Assembly: GCF_029892155.1 (NCBI RefSeq)
Contig: NZ_JARZAG010000001.1
Location: 124,001-188,000, forward strand
Direction of reading: 5' to 3'
DNA: 64,000 bases
Source of the DNA: Kitasatospora sp. GAS204B
Lineage (GTDB): Bacteria; Actinomycetota; Actinomycetes; Streptomycetales; Streptomycetaceae
Position 1 is the stretch's first letter; the number at the start of each line of letters is the position of its first letter. Position numbers and translations under genes: made by a program. Below are positions 28,092 to 36,512 of this stretch, piece by piece. The notes beneath the pieces were generated by a model that was not told where the DNA came from, made no database searches, and was given only the letters and a program-made list of their open reading frames with translations.

Positions 28092-28883
28092 ATGAGCGAC
28101 GGAATCATGAAGCGTATGGGGCTGATCTTCCGCTCCAAGGCGAACAAGGCCCTGGACCGGGCGGAGGACCCGCGCGAGACGCTCGACTACTCGTACCAGA
28201 AGCAGCTTGAACTGCTGCAGAAGGTGCGCAGGGGCGTGGCGGACGTCGCCACCTCGCGCAAGCGCCTGGAACTGCAGCTGACGCAGCTCCAGCAGCAGTC
28301 CTCGAAGTACGAGGACCAGGGCCGCAAGGCGCTCTCGCTCGGCCGCGAGGATCTGGCCCGCGAGGCGCTGACCCGCAAGTCCGCGATGCAGTCCCAGATC
28401 AGCGATCTGCAGGTGCAGTACCAGCAGCTGCAGGCCGAGGAGGAGAAGCTCACCCTCGCCTCCCAGCGGCTGCAGGCCAAGGTGGACGCCTTCCGTACCA
28501 AGAAGGAGACCATCAAGGCCACCTACACCGCCGCCCAGGCGCAGACCCGGATCGCCGAGTCGTTCTCGGGGATCTCGGAGGAGATGGGCGACGTCGGCCT
28601 GGCGATCCAGCGGGCCGAGGACAAGACGGCCCAGATGCAGGCGCGCGCCGGTGCCATCGACGAGCTGCTCGCCTCCGGTGCGCTCGACGACTCCTCCGGT
28701 CTCGGCCGCAAGGACGACATCGAGGCCGAGCTGGAGCGGGTGGCCGGCGGCAGCGACGTCGAGCTGGAGCTGGCCCGGATGAAGGCCGAGCTCGGCGGCG
28801 GCTCCACCGGCCCGGCCGCGATCGAGCAGGGCGAGGGCGGTCAGCAGGACACCCCGCCGCCGTCCGTGAACTACCACAAGTAA
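28092..28883 (+). CDS. pspA: Phage-shock protein A / IM30 family
   Basis: 263-aa PspA/IM30 (ESCRT-III-like) membrane-stress protein, almost entirely coiled coil: MGLIFRSKANKALDRAEDP is the amphipathic start, followed by long heptad helices (LQQQSSKYEDQGRKALSLG). A short disordered tail follows (about 235-263). Such proteins coat damaged membranes. A possible promoter (TAGATT near 28036) precedes it. It is followed after 34 bp by the PspAA gene. Confidence 0.93.
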   Translation: MSDGIMKRMGLIFRSKANKALDRAEDPRETLDYSYQKQLELLQKVRRGVADVATSRKRLELQLTQLQQQSSKYEDQGRKALSLGREDLAREALTRKSAMQSQISDLQVQYQQLQAEEEKLTLASQRLQAKVDAFRTKKETIKATYTAAQAQTRIAESFSGISEEMGDVGLAIQRAEDKTAQMQARAGAIDELLASGALDDSSGLGRKDDIEAELERVAGGSDVELELARMKAELGGGSTGPAAIEQGEGGQQDTPPPSVNYHK

Positions 28884-28917
28884 AGCGCCCGCTTCGACAG
28901 CAGGGAGAAACGCCAGC

Positions 28918-29211
28918 ATGATCATGAGGATCATGGGTGAGGGCCAGTTCCGGGTGGCCGATGAGCACCTGAACCGGCTGAACCAGCTCGACGACGAGCT
29001 GCTCGCCGCCCTGGATTCGGGGGACGAGACGGTGTTCCGGACCACGCTGGGCAATCTGCTCGCCGCGGTCCGCGAGGTGGGCGAGCCGGTGGCGGACGAC
29101 TACCTCGGGCCGTCCGACGCGATCCTGCCGAACGAGGGCGGGACCATCGACGAGGTCCGGCAGGTGCTGCGGGCCGAGGGCGACGGACTGATCCCGGGCA
29201 TCCCGGAGTAG
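28918..29211 (+). CDS. pspAA: PspA-associated protein PspAA
   Basis: 97-aa protein starting MIMRIMGEGQFRVADEHLNRLN, the signature of PspAA, with a conserved C-terminus DYLGPSDAILPNEGGTIDEV (in part). It is encoded directly after pspA with GGGAG about 10 nt before ATG 28918; ATG 28924 is the alternative. The family is known as a partner of PspA in actinobacteria. Confidence 0.9.
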   Translation: MIMRIMGEGQFRVADEHLNRLNQLDDELLAALDSGDETVFRTTLGNLLAAVREVGEPVADDYLGPSDAILPNEGGTIDEVRQVLRAEGDGLIPGIPE

Positions 29212-29244
29212 TCACTCCCGGAGGGCGACTTCCGGTCGACGTGA

Positions 29245-29275
29245 GAGGGGCGGCACCCACCGGGTGCCGCCCCTC
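29245..29275. terminator. Bidirectional terminator pspAA / nadA
   Basis: A 14-bp perfect stem with a 3-nt loop lies between convergent genes. Confidence 0.85.
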
Positions 29276-29305
29276 CCACGTCCTCGCGTCACGTCCTGCG
29301 GCCCG

Positions 29306-30487
29306 CTACGGCAGGGCCAGCATCCGGTCCAGCGCGGCCTTGGCGTACTTCTCGGTCTCCGGGTCGACCGTGATCACGTTCGGCACCCGGCCCTCGACCA
29401 GCGACTCCAGCGCCCAGACCAGGTGCGGCAGGTCGATCCGGTTCATCGTGGAGCAGAAGCAGACCGAGCGGTCCAGGAAGACGATCTCCTTGTCCGGGTG
29501 CGCCTTGGCCAGGCGGCGGACCAGGTTGAGCTCGGTGCCGATGGCCCACTTGGAGCCGGACTCGGCGGCCTCCAGGGCCTTGATGATGTACTCGGTCGAG
29601 CCGACCTCGTCGGCGGCGGCGACCACCTCGTGCTTGCACTCGGGGTGCACCAGCACGTTGACGCCCGGGATCCGCTCGCGGACCTCGGCGACCGACTCCA
29701 CGGTGAACCGGCCGTGCACCGAGCAGTGTCCGCGCCAGAGGATCATTTTGGCGTCCCGCAGCTGCTCCACGGTCAGCCCGCCGTTCGGCTTGTGCGGGTT
29801 GTAGAGCACGCAGTCGTCCAGCGAGAAGCCCAGGTCGCGCACCGCGGTGTTGCGGCCCAGGTGCTGGTCGGGCAGGAAGAGCACCTTCTGGCCCTGCTCG
29901 TAGGCCCACTCCAGGGCCCGCTTGGCATTCGAGGAGGTGCAGATGGTGCCGCCGTGCTTGCCGGTGAAGGCCTTGATGTCGGCGGAGGAGTTCATGTACG
30001 AGACCGGCACGGTGACGTCGGCTATGCCGGCCTCGCGCAGCACGTCCCAGCACTCGGCGACCTGCTCGGCGGTGGCCATGTCGGCCATCGAGCAGCCGGC
30101 CGCCAGGTCGGGCAGCACGACCTGCTGGGCCGCGGAGGTCAGGATGTCGGCCGACTCGGCCATGAAGTGCACGCCGCAGAAGACGATGTACTCGGCCTGC
30201 GGGCGGGCCGCGGCGTCCCGGGCCAGCTTGAAGGAGTCACCGGTGACGTCGGCGAACTCGATGACCTCGTCGCGCTGGTAGTGGTGGCCCAGGATGAAGA
30301 CGCGGTCGCCGAGCTTCGCCTTGGCGGCGCGGGCGCGCTCGACCAGGTCGGGGTCGGAGGCGGGCGGCAGGTCGCCGGGGCACTCCACGCCGCGCTCGCT
30401 GTTCGGATCGGCCTGGCGGCCGAGCAGCAGCAGGGCGAGCGGTGTGGCGGTCGGCTCGGCGAACGCGGTGTCAACGGTGGTGGTCAC
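29306..30487 (-). CDS. nadA: Quinolinate synthase
   Basis: 393-aa NadA: condenses iminoaspartate with dihydroxyacetone phosphate to quinolinate for NAD synthesis, using a [4Fe-4S] cluster. Motifs: FILGHHYQRDEV, the first cluster cysteine in VFCGVHFMAESAD, HPECKHEVV and CFCSTMNRIDLPHL. GTG 30487 has AGGAGGG 9-10 nt upstream. No nadB or nadC is adjacent, so NadB and NadC must lie elsewhere. The HesB/ErpA-type carrier at 34.8 kb could supply its cluster. A perfect palindrome 55 bp upstream may be its operator. Confidence 0.97.
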   Translation of the reverse strand: MTTTVDTAFAEPTATPLALLLLGRQADPNSERGVECPGDLPPASDPDLVERARAAKAKLGDRVFILGHHYQRDEVIEFADVTGDSFKLARDAAARPQAEYIVFCGVHFMAESADILTSAAQQVVLPDLAAGCSMADMATAEQVAECWDVLREAGIADVTVPVSYMNSSADIKAFTGKHGGTICTSSNAKRALEWAYEQGQKVLFLPDQHLGRNTAVRDLGFSLDDCVLYNPHKPNGGLTVEQLRDAKMILWRGHCSVHGRFTVESVAEVRERIPGVNVLVHPECKHEVVAAADEVGSTEYIIKALEAAESGSKWAIGTELNLVRRLAKAHPDKEIVFLDRSVCFCSTMNRIDLPHLVWALESLVEGRVPNVITVDPETEKYAKAALDRMLALP

Positions 30488-30541
30488 GGGCGGGTGCCCT
30501 CCTGTGCGGCCGGACGCTCCCAGCCTTCTCGTCTTTCTGAC

Positions 30542-30556
30542 GTTATCTATGATAAC
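30542..30556. promoter_or_regulatory. Palindromic candidate operator upstream of nadA
   Basis: GTTATC-TAT-GATAAC is a perfect 6+3+6 inverted repeat in an otherwise GC-rich region, 55 bp before the nadA start and about 140 bp before the divergent oxidoreductase. An NAD-repressor site is plausible but I cannot match it to a known consensus. Confidence 0.5.
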
Positions 30557-30694
30557 CGGTTCGCGTCACTCTGACGATGGCCATCGTGTCGATGTGACGT
30601 GATCGGCGCGCCACCTCGTCGGCTTGGCGGACGGACCCGACGCAGTCCCCGCGCGGCGGCTGCGCCCGGAGCGCCGAGCGTGTTCTCTAGGGCT

Positions 30695-31621
30695 ATGAAG
30701 GCCATCGCGATCAATCGCTACGGCGGCCCCGAGGTCGTCGAATACCTTGACCTGCCCGACCCGAAGGTGGGCCCGGACTCCGTGTTGGTCCGGGTCAGGG
30801 CGGCCGGCGTGAACCCCGTCGACTGGAAGGTCCGAGAGGGCCGGATGGACGGGGTGACGGACGCCCACTTCCCGCTGATCATGGGCTGGGACCTGGCCGG
30901 CGTGGTCGAGCGGGTGGGCCCCTCCGTCACCGAGTTCACCGTCGGTGACGAGGTCGTCGGCTACGTGCGCAAGGACGCCATCGAGCACGGCACCTACGCC
31001 GAGCTGGTCGCCGCCCCGGTGCGCACGCTGGCCCGCAAGCCCGCCGGGCTCAGCTGGGCGCAGGCCGGCGGACTGCCACTGGCCGGACTGACGGCCTATC
31101 AGGGGCTGGTCAAGGCGCTCGCGGTGGAGGCCGGCGAGACGGTGTTGATCCATGCCGCGGCCGGCGGGGTCGGCGGCTTCGCCACCCAGATCGCGGTGGC
31201 GCTCGGCGCCCGGGTGATCGGCACGGCGGGCGAGCACAACCACGCCTACCTGCGCTCGCTGGGCGCCGAGCCGGTGCGCTACGGCGACGACCTGGTGGAG
31301 CGGGTCCGGGCGCTGGCGCCGCAAGGCGTGGACGCGGCCTTCGACCTGGTCGGCGGCCCGTCCCTGGTCGCCTCCCAGCACCTGGTCAAGCAGCGCGGCC
31401 GGATCGCCTCGGCGGTGGACGGGGCGGTGCTCGAGTTCGGCGGCCACTACCACTTCGCCCGCCCCGATGCCGCCGACCTGGCGGCGCTCGGCGCGCTGGT
31501 GGACGCCGGAAAGCTCACCGTCACCGTTGCCTCCACCTTCCCGCTGGCGCAGGCGGCCTCCGCCCAGCAGCTCAGCGCGGAGGGCCGCACCAGGGGCAAG
31601 ATCGTGCTGCTGGTGGACTGA
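30695..31621 (+). CDS. Zinc-independent NADP quinone oxidoreductase-like protein
   Basis: 308-aa medium-chain dehydrogenase/reductase of the quinone oxidoreductase branch: N-terminal GroES-like part (VRVRAAGVNPVDWKVREGRM, split around Pro; MGWDLAGVVERVG) without the zinc-binding cysteines, and the cofactor motif HAAAGGVGGFATQIA. Length and order match the family. ATG 30695 has no clear Shine-Dalgarno; TAGGGC lies just before it, so the exact start is uncertain. It is divergent from nadA. The electron acceptor is unknown. Confidence 0.88.
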   Translation: MKAIAINRYGGPEVVEYLDLPDPKVGPDSVLVRVRAAGVNPVDWKVREGRMDGVTDAHFPLIMGWDLAGVVERVGPSVTEFTVGDEVVGYVRKDAIEHGTYAELVAAPVRTLARKPAGLSWAQAGGLPLAGLTAYQGLVKALAVEAGETVLIHAAAGGVGGFATQIAVALGARVIGTAGEHNHAYLRSLGAEPVRYGDDLVERVRALAPQGVDAAFDLVGGPSLVASQHLVKQRGRIASAVDGAVLEFGGHYHFARPDAADLAALGALVDAGKLTVTVASTFPLAQAASAQQLSAEGRTRGKIVLLVD

Positions 31622-31696
31622 CCAACCGGGTCCGGGAGAATGGGGCGGTGAGCGGAACGTTCCGCCCTGCCCCCGAGCCGTGGAGAGCGCGCACCC

Positions 31697-32161
31697 ATGA
31701 GCACGAGTCGACCGCCCGAGGTGGGCGGTGTCTCCCTGGACGAGACCGACCGTCTGCTGCTGGCCCACCTGGGCCGCGACGGGCGGGCCTCGTACGCCGA
31801 GATCGGCCTGCTCGCCAACCTCTCCGCGACCGCCGTGCGCCGCCGGATCGACCGGCTGCGCTCGCGCGGCGTGGTGCGCGGCTTCACCGTGGTGCTCGAC
31901 CCGGAGCTGCTCGGCTGGCAGACCGAGGCCTTCGTGGAGATCTACTGCCGCGAGCGGACCGCGCCCGAGGAGATCCTGGCCAGCCTGCGGCAGTTCCCCG
32001 AGGTCGTCGCCGCCTGGACGGTCACCGGCGACCCGGACGCCCTGATCCACCTGCGGGCCGCCGACACCCGGCACCTGGAGGCGGTGATCGAGCGGATCCG
32101 GCGCGAGCCGGGCGTCCAGCGCAGCCGCAGCTCGGTGGTGCTCTCCCGGCTGATCGGCTGA
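31697..32161 (+). CDS. Lrp/AsnC family transcriptional regulator
   Basis: 154-aa Lrp-type regulator: N-terminal winged HTH (LDETDRLLLAHLGRDGRASY, ANLSATAVRRRIDRLRSRGVV, each in one block) and C-terminal RAM ligand-binding domain (about 70-150: TEAFVEIYCRE, VTGDPDALIHLRAAD). ATG 31697, weak GGAG 12 nt upstream. It lies 138 bp upstream of a PLP amino-acid decarboxylase in the same direction, so it probably controls that gene in response to an amino acid. Confidence 0.9.
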   Translation: MSTSRPPEVGGVSLDETDRLLLAHLGRDGRASYAEIGLLANLSATAVRRRIDRLRSRGVVRGFTVVLDPELLGWQTEAFVEIYCRERTAPEEILASLRQFPEVVAAWTVTGDPDALIHLRAADTRHLEAVIERIRREPGVQRSRSSVVLSRLIG

Positions 32162-32262
32162 CTTTCATACCAGCGCAGGATTCCTGCGCCGCCGGGCGCG
32201 AACACGCTCGAATGCTGCTCGAACAGGCGCATTCGGACGCGCGGGCTCGGACCCCCGCTGCC

Positions 32263-32268
32263 TAGGCT
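32263..32268 (+). promoter_or_regulatory. -10 of the decarboxylase gene
   Basis: TAGGCT lies 31 bp before GTG 32300. It forms one arm of an interrupted near-palindrome (CCTAGGCT ... AGCCTAAGG), a possible Lrp site. Confidence 0.4.
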
Positions 32269-32299
32269 GATCTTGAGTTCTGAGCCTAAGGAGCACCTC

Positions 32300-33670
32300 G
32301 TGACCGCCGCCGTCCCGCACCGCATGCACCAGCCCGACAACGAGCTCGTCGACCTGGTCTTCGGCTACATGCGCGAGCGCCTGCAGTACGACCCGGTGCC
32401 CCTGGACCACCCCGGCGACGGCGAGCAACTGCGCGCCCACCTGGCCGGGCTGCTGAACGAGCACGGCAACGCCCCCGCCGACGTGCTCAAGCTCTACGAC
32501 CACGAGCTGTCCCGCGCGGTGATCTCCGCCGACAGCCCGCGCTACCTGTCCTTCATCCCGTGCGCCCCGACCAAGGCGGCGCTGCTCTTCGACATGGTGG
32601 TCTCCTGCGCCTCGCTGCAGGGCATCTCCTGGCTGGAGGCGGCCGGTGCGATCGCGGCCGAGAACCAGGTGCTGCGCCTGATAGCCGACCGGGCGGGACT
32701 GCCCGAGACGGCCGGCGGCACCTTCGTCTCCGGCGGCTCGGCGGGCAACCTGTCCGCGCTGGTGGTGGCCCGCGACACCGCGCGGCGCAGGCTCGGCGTC
32801 GGCCCGGAGACCCGGCTGCGGATCGCGGTGGCCGACCAGGTGCACTCCTCGGTCAAGAACACCTTCAACATCATCGGCGTCGAGGCCTTCAAGGTCCCCA
32901 CCGTCGACCGCCGCTTCACCGGCGCGGCGCTGCGCGCGGCGCTGGCCGCCGACCCCAACCCCGAGACCGTCATCGCGGTGGTCGGCACGGCCGGCACCAC
33001 CAACGAGGGCATCATCGACGACCTGCAGGGCCTGTCCGAGGTCACCCGCGAGCGCGGCCTGTGGTTCCACGTGGACGGCGCCTACGGCGGCGCGGGCCTG
33101 TTCGCCCCCTCGGTGCGCGAGCGCTACAACGGCATCGAGCACGCCGACTCCTTCGTCGTCGACCCGCACAAGTGGCTCTTCGCGCCCTTCGACTGCGCCG
33201 CGCTGCTCTACCGCGAGCCGTGGCTGGCCAAGGCCGTGCACACCCAGGACGCCGGCTACCTGGACGTCCTGCACCACGAGGGCGACGAGTGGAACCCCAC
33301 CGACTACGCCTACCACCTGACCCGCCGGGCCCGCGGCCTGCCGCTCTGGTTCTCGCTCGCCGTGCACGGCACCCAGGCCTACACCGACGCGATCGAGGCC
33401 GGCCTCACGCTGGCCCGGGAGAGCGCCGAGCTGATCCGGCGCACCGAGCACCTGGAGCTGCTGCACGACCCGCAGCTCTCCGCCGTCTGCTTCCGTCGCA
33501 TCGGCTGGACCGAGCAGGACTACTACACCTGGTCGCACCGGCTGCTGGCGGACCAGATCGGCTTCGTCACGCCGACCGGCTGGGACGGCGAGACGGTGGC
33601 CCGCTTCGCGTTCCTGCACCCGGGCACCACGATGGCGATGGTCCAGGAGATCCTGGACACCATGGCGTAG
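32300..33670 (+). CDS. PLP-dependent amino-acid decarboxylase (group II)
   Basis: 456-aa decarboxylase of the aromatic-L-amino-acid/glutamate decarboxylase family. Visible are FVSGGSAGNLSALVVARD, the PLP-stacking region VADQVHSSVKN, the aspartate block HVDGAYGGAG, and the Schiff-base lysine in VDPHKWLFAPFDC. The start is GTG 32300 with AAGGAG at 7 nt. The substrate is probably an aromatic or hydrophobic amino acid (family inference). The upstream Lrp gene suggests amino-acid-responsive control. A GNAT acetyltransferase lies convergently 37 bp downstream. Confidence 0.92.
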   Translation: MTAAVPHRMHQPDNELVDLVFGYMRERLQYDPVPLDHPGDGEQLRAHLAGLLNEHGNAPADVLKLYDHELSRAVISADSPRYLSFIPCAPTKAALLFDMVVSCASLQGISWLEAAGAIAAENQVLRLIADRAGLPETAGGTFVSGGSAGNLSALVVARDTARRRLGVGPETRLRIAVADQVHSSVKNTFNIIGVEAFKVPTVDRRFTGAALRAALAADPNPETVIAVVGTAGTTNEGIIDDLQGLSEVTRERGLWFHVDGAYGGAGLFAPSVRERYNGIEHADSFVVDPHKWLFAPFDCAALLYREPWLAKAVHTQDAGYLDVLHHEGDEWNPTDYAYHLTRRARGLPLWFSLAVHGTQAYTDAIEAGLTLARESAELIRRTEHLELLHDPQLSAVCFRRIGWTEQDYYTWSHRLLADQIGFVTPTGWDGETVARFAFLHPGTTMAMVQEILDTMA

Positions 33671-33707
33671 GGCTCTCCCACGGATCTTGCCGGGCGTGCG
33701 ACGCCGG

Positions 33708-34577
33708 TCACAGGAAGCCGCCGCTGGGCAGGTACGGGGCCGGCGGCCGCATCCCGCGCAGCGCGAGGAAGCCGTGGTTGTGCAGGCTCAGGCCCAGCTC
33801 CAGGCCGACGTCCAGCGCCCATTCCTGCTCGGCGGTGAGGTACTCCACCCTGGCCTCGGTGCCCTCCGGCACCCGGGCCAGGGCCTCGCGCAGCAGCCGC
33901 ACCGCGAGCCGCTTGGAGGTGGCCGCCAGCAGCTTGACGGCGCCGCCCCGGCGGTAGCAGTAGCCGCTGCCGGCCAGCGTGTCGGCGACCAGCAGCTCGT
34001 CGTGGTGGGCCAGCATCAGCTCGTGGTCCGGGCCGTGCGCCGCGCCGCGCAGCCGGCGGTCGATCGAGTCCAGCAGGTCCCGGTGGCCCGCGTTGCCCAG
34101 GTGCACCGGGATGTCCCCGGCGTCCAGCAGACCGGCCCGATCGACCCGGCCGGTCAGCCGCATGGTCGGGTGCAGGGTGTAGCCGGCCCGGCGGTAGCGG
34201 CGGGCGGCGGCCGGGTCGCCGGAGACGGTGCTCATGCCGCGCAGGCAGGCCCGGCCGTGCGCGGCGGCTCGCTCCAGCAGCACCCGGCCGACCCCCTTGC
34301 CCTGGAACTCTGGCAGCACGCAGAAGAGCGCGAGGATCCACACGCCCTCGCGGCGCATCGAGAGCGCGAACCCGATCGCCCGACCGCCCTCCTCGGCCAG
34401 CCAGCAGCCCTCGGGGTCGGTGGTCGCCAGGTGCCTGGTCCTGGCCTGCTGCCAGGCGATCTCGGCCTCGCTCGGCGACCGCGCGGGCCCGGTGCCCGGC
34501 GCGCCGAAGCACTCGGCCGCGATCAGCCGGACGGTCTCGGCGTCCACGCGGCTGTCGCGGACCTGACGCAGGATCAT
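33708..34577 (-). CDS. GNAT family N-acetyltransferase
   Basis: 289-aa protein with a GNAT domain in residues 1-150: EGVWILALFCVLPEFQGKG and VGRVLLERAAAHG form the acetyl-CoA-binding signature (RxxGxG-type QGKGVG). The C-terminal half (about 150-289) resembles a second, degenerate GNAT-like fold. ATG 34577 has GGGGAGG upstream; the longer frame to 34787 is not conserved sequence. The substrate is unknown. Confidence 0.87.
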   Translation of the reverse strand: MILRQVRDSRVDAETVRLIAAECFGAPGTGPARSPSEAEIAWQQARTRHLATTDPEGCWLAEEGGRAIGFALSMRREGVWILALFCVLPEFQGKGVGRVLLERAAAHGRACLRGMSTVSGDPAAARRYRRAGYTLHPTMRLTGRVDRAGLLDAGDIPVHLGNAGHRDLLDSIDRRLRGAAHGPDHELMLAHHDELLVADTLAGSGYCYRRGGAVKLLAATSKRLAVRLLREALARVPEGTEARVEYLTAEQEWALDVGLELGLSLHNHGFLALRGMRPPAPYLPSGGFL

Positions 34578-34804
34578 CCGTCCATCCTCCCCGCTCGGCC
34601 GGCCGGCAAGCGCGCGATTGCGCCGATCCGGCCGACGCGGCGGGCAGCCGGCGGCCGGTGCCCGCTTGACGCGCGGTGTGCGAGCATGGACAGACCAGGG
34701 AGCGGAGCATCGTCCGCGAACTCGGATCCACTGCCCGGAATCAATCCGGGCGGCCGCTGGTTGGCACTGGCGGCAGTTTGTCGTCATAGACCGGGAGTAA
34801 GCAG

Positions 34805-35158
34805 ATGACCGTCCAGGACGAGACCACCGTCGAGAGTGGTCTGCTCCTTACCGATGCCGCTGCGGCCAAGGTGAAGGGCCTGCTCGAGCAGGAAGGCCGC
34901 GACGACCTCGCGCTGCGTGTCGCCGTCCAGCCCGGTGGTTGCTCGGGCCTGCGGTACCAGCTCTTCTTCGACGAGCGCTCGCTGGACGGCGATGTCGTCA
35001 AGGACTTCGGCGGGGTCAAGGTCGTCACCGACCGGATGAGCGCCCCCTACCTCGGCGGTGCCACCGTGGACTTCGTGGACACCATCGAGAAGCAGGGCTT
35101 CACCATCGACAACCCGAACGCCACCGGCTCCTGCGCCTGCGGCGACTCGTTCAGCTAG
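34805..35158 (+). CDS. erpA: HesB/ErpA-type iron-sulfur cluster carrier
   Basis: 117-aa A-type carrier delivering [Fe-S] clusters. Three conserved cysteines are present: GGCSGLRYQLFFD and the C-terminal SCACGDSF. ATG 34805 has GGAG at 7 nt. It stands alone, with a strong terminator downstream. Likely clients in this window are LipA, NadA and the Rieske protein QcrA (inference). Confidence 0.95.
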   Translation: MTVQDETTVESGLLLTDAAAAKVKGLLEQEGRDDLALRVAVQPGGCSGLRYQLFFDERSLDGDVVKDFGGVKVVTDRMSAPYLGGATVDFVDTIEKQGFTIDNPNATGSCACGDSFS

Positions 35159-35165
35159 TCGTCCC

Positions 35166-35205
35166 GACAGCGGCGGCCCCGGAGCGTTCCGGGGCCGCCG
35201 CTGTC
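35166..35205 (+). terminator. Terminator after erpA
   Basis: An 18-bp perfect stem with a 4-nt loop begins 7 bp after the stop codon. It can also serve the convergent lipoprotein gene. Confidence 0.88.
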
Positions 35206-35234
35206 GTCTGTGCGGACGGGGATCGGGGATCGGC

Positions 35235-35942
35235 TCAGTTGCCGGCGCTGACCGGGCCGCCGTTCGGCGCCGACTCAAGCGGGATGTTCGCCCCGGTGAG
35301 CGCGTCCACCACCTCGCGGCCCTGCAGCGGCTGGGCCAGGTTGGCCACCACGGACTGCTGCTTGACCAGCGCCGGGCACATCTGGCCGACCGGCAGGTGC
35401 TGGGTGATCACCACCTGCGCCCGGACGGTGCCCGCCCGGCCCTCGTCCACCTGCAGGCCGTACTTGTCGCAGACCACGCCGAAGAAGAAGACGGTCAGCT
35501 GGTTGTCCTTGGCCAGGTAGCCGGTCGGCTTGAGCTGCGACTGCGGGTTCACCGGCGGCTGCGGGGCGGGGGTGCCGGGGGCGCCCGGCTTGACCGGGGA
35601 GCCGGGGGTCGCGCTGCCGGGCGCGGCGCCACCGCCGGTGGGCGCGGGTGTCGAACCGGAACCCGGGGCGGTGGGGGTACCCGCCGCGCCGCCGGCGGGG
35701 GAGGACGGCGACGCGGTGGGAGCCGAACTGGACGAGGCACCGGCCGACGGGGCGACGCTGCCGGACGGCGAGGAACTCGCGCTGGCGGCCGCGGCCGCGC
35801 TCTTCGGGCTGCTGCTGCCGCCGCAGGCGCTCACCGTCGCGGCGACCGAGAGCAGCAGGGCGGCGGCGGCCAGACTCCGGCGCCGACGGTTCAGCGGGGC
35901 CGACGGACGGCGGAGCTGCTCGGCGGTGGTGTTCTCGTCCAT
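35235..35942 (-). CDS. Secreted lipoprotein with low-complexity linker
   Basis: 235-aa lipoprotein: charged N-terminus with RRRR, hydrophobic core LAAAALLLSVAATV, then lipobox VSACGG (Cys at residue 40). A Ser/Ala/Pro/Gly-rich linker of about 100 residues follows, and a small C-terminal domain (about 140-235) containing two cysteines (VVCDKYG, GQMCPAL). ATG 35942 has GGAGG at 9-10 nt. No known domain is recognised. It lies next to erpA and the PfkB kinase gene region; the function is unknown. Confidence 0.8.
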   Translation of the reverse strand: MDENTTAEQLRRPSAPLNRRRRSLAAAALLLSVAATVSACGGSSSPKSAAAAASASSSPSGSVAPSAGASSSSAPTASPSSPAGGAAGTPTAPGSGSTPAPTGGGAAPGSATPGSPVKPGAPGTPAPQPPVNPQSQLKPTGYLAKDNQLTVFFFGVVCDKYGLQVDEGRAGTVRAQVVITQHLPVGQMCPALVKQQSVVANLAQPLQGREVVDALTGANIPLESAPNGGPVSAGN

Positions 35943-36077
35943 GGTGCGACGTCCTCCAGAAGGTGCGGATCCCTACAGCAGCTGTGGCTGCGCGGATCTG
36001 ACGTGGCAGGACGGGATCCGGTTCCCCGGGCGGACGAGAAGCCGACCGGAACCGGTCGGCGGCTGATCGGCGGCTGA

Positions 36078-36296
36078 TCAGAGGCCGTACTCGGCCATGC
36101 CGGCGACCAGGGCGCGGGTGCTGTCCGGGACCGTGATCGGGCCGCCGGGCTCGCTCGGCCGCCACGGGCTGTCGGCCAGCAGCGGCCAGAAGGCGCCGAG
36201 TCGACGGGAGGAGTCCACCAGGGCGTCGAGGGTGTCCGGATCGGCCTCGTCCAGCAGCGTGCGGGGGACTTCGACGGGGGAGTGACTGGGCAGCAT
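36078..36296 (-). CDS. Small hypothetical protein
   Basis: 72-aa acidic protein beginning MLPSHSPVEVPRTLLDEAD; Leu/Asp-rich helix followed by FWPLLADSPW. Start ATG 36296 has GGAG at 7 nt, which supports it over the ATG at 36341. It is upstream of the lipoprotein on the same strand (135 bp gap) and divergent from the PfkB kinase. The function is unknown. Confidence 0.65.
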   Translation of the reverse strand: MLPSHSPVEVPRTLLDEADPDTLDALVDSSRRLGAFWPLLADSPWRPSEPGGPITVPDSTRALVAGMAEYGL

Positions 36297-36512
36297 GGGG
36301 CGGCTCCGATCGCCGGCCGCGGCCGTGTCGCCGCGCGCCACAGGGGCCCCGAAGGACCCGCTGATCGCGACCCTAGGCCGCCCGCACGGCCCCGGCCAGC
36401 CCTACCCGCAGGTAGTCATCCGGACGGGATCGCGGGCCTTCGCGCCCTTGACCGGGCCGGTGCCCGGTACCGTAGGGGGGTTCACCTCGCCTTCGCCACT
36501 AGGAGCCCAGTC

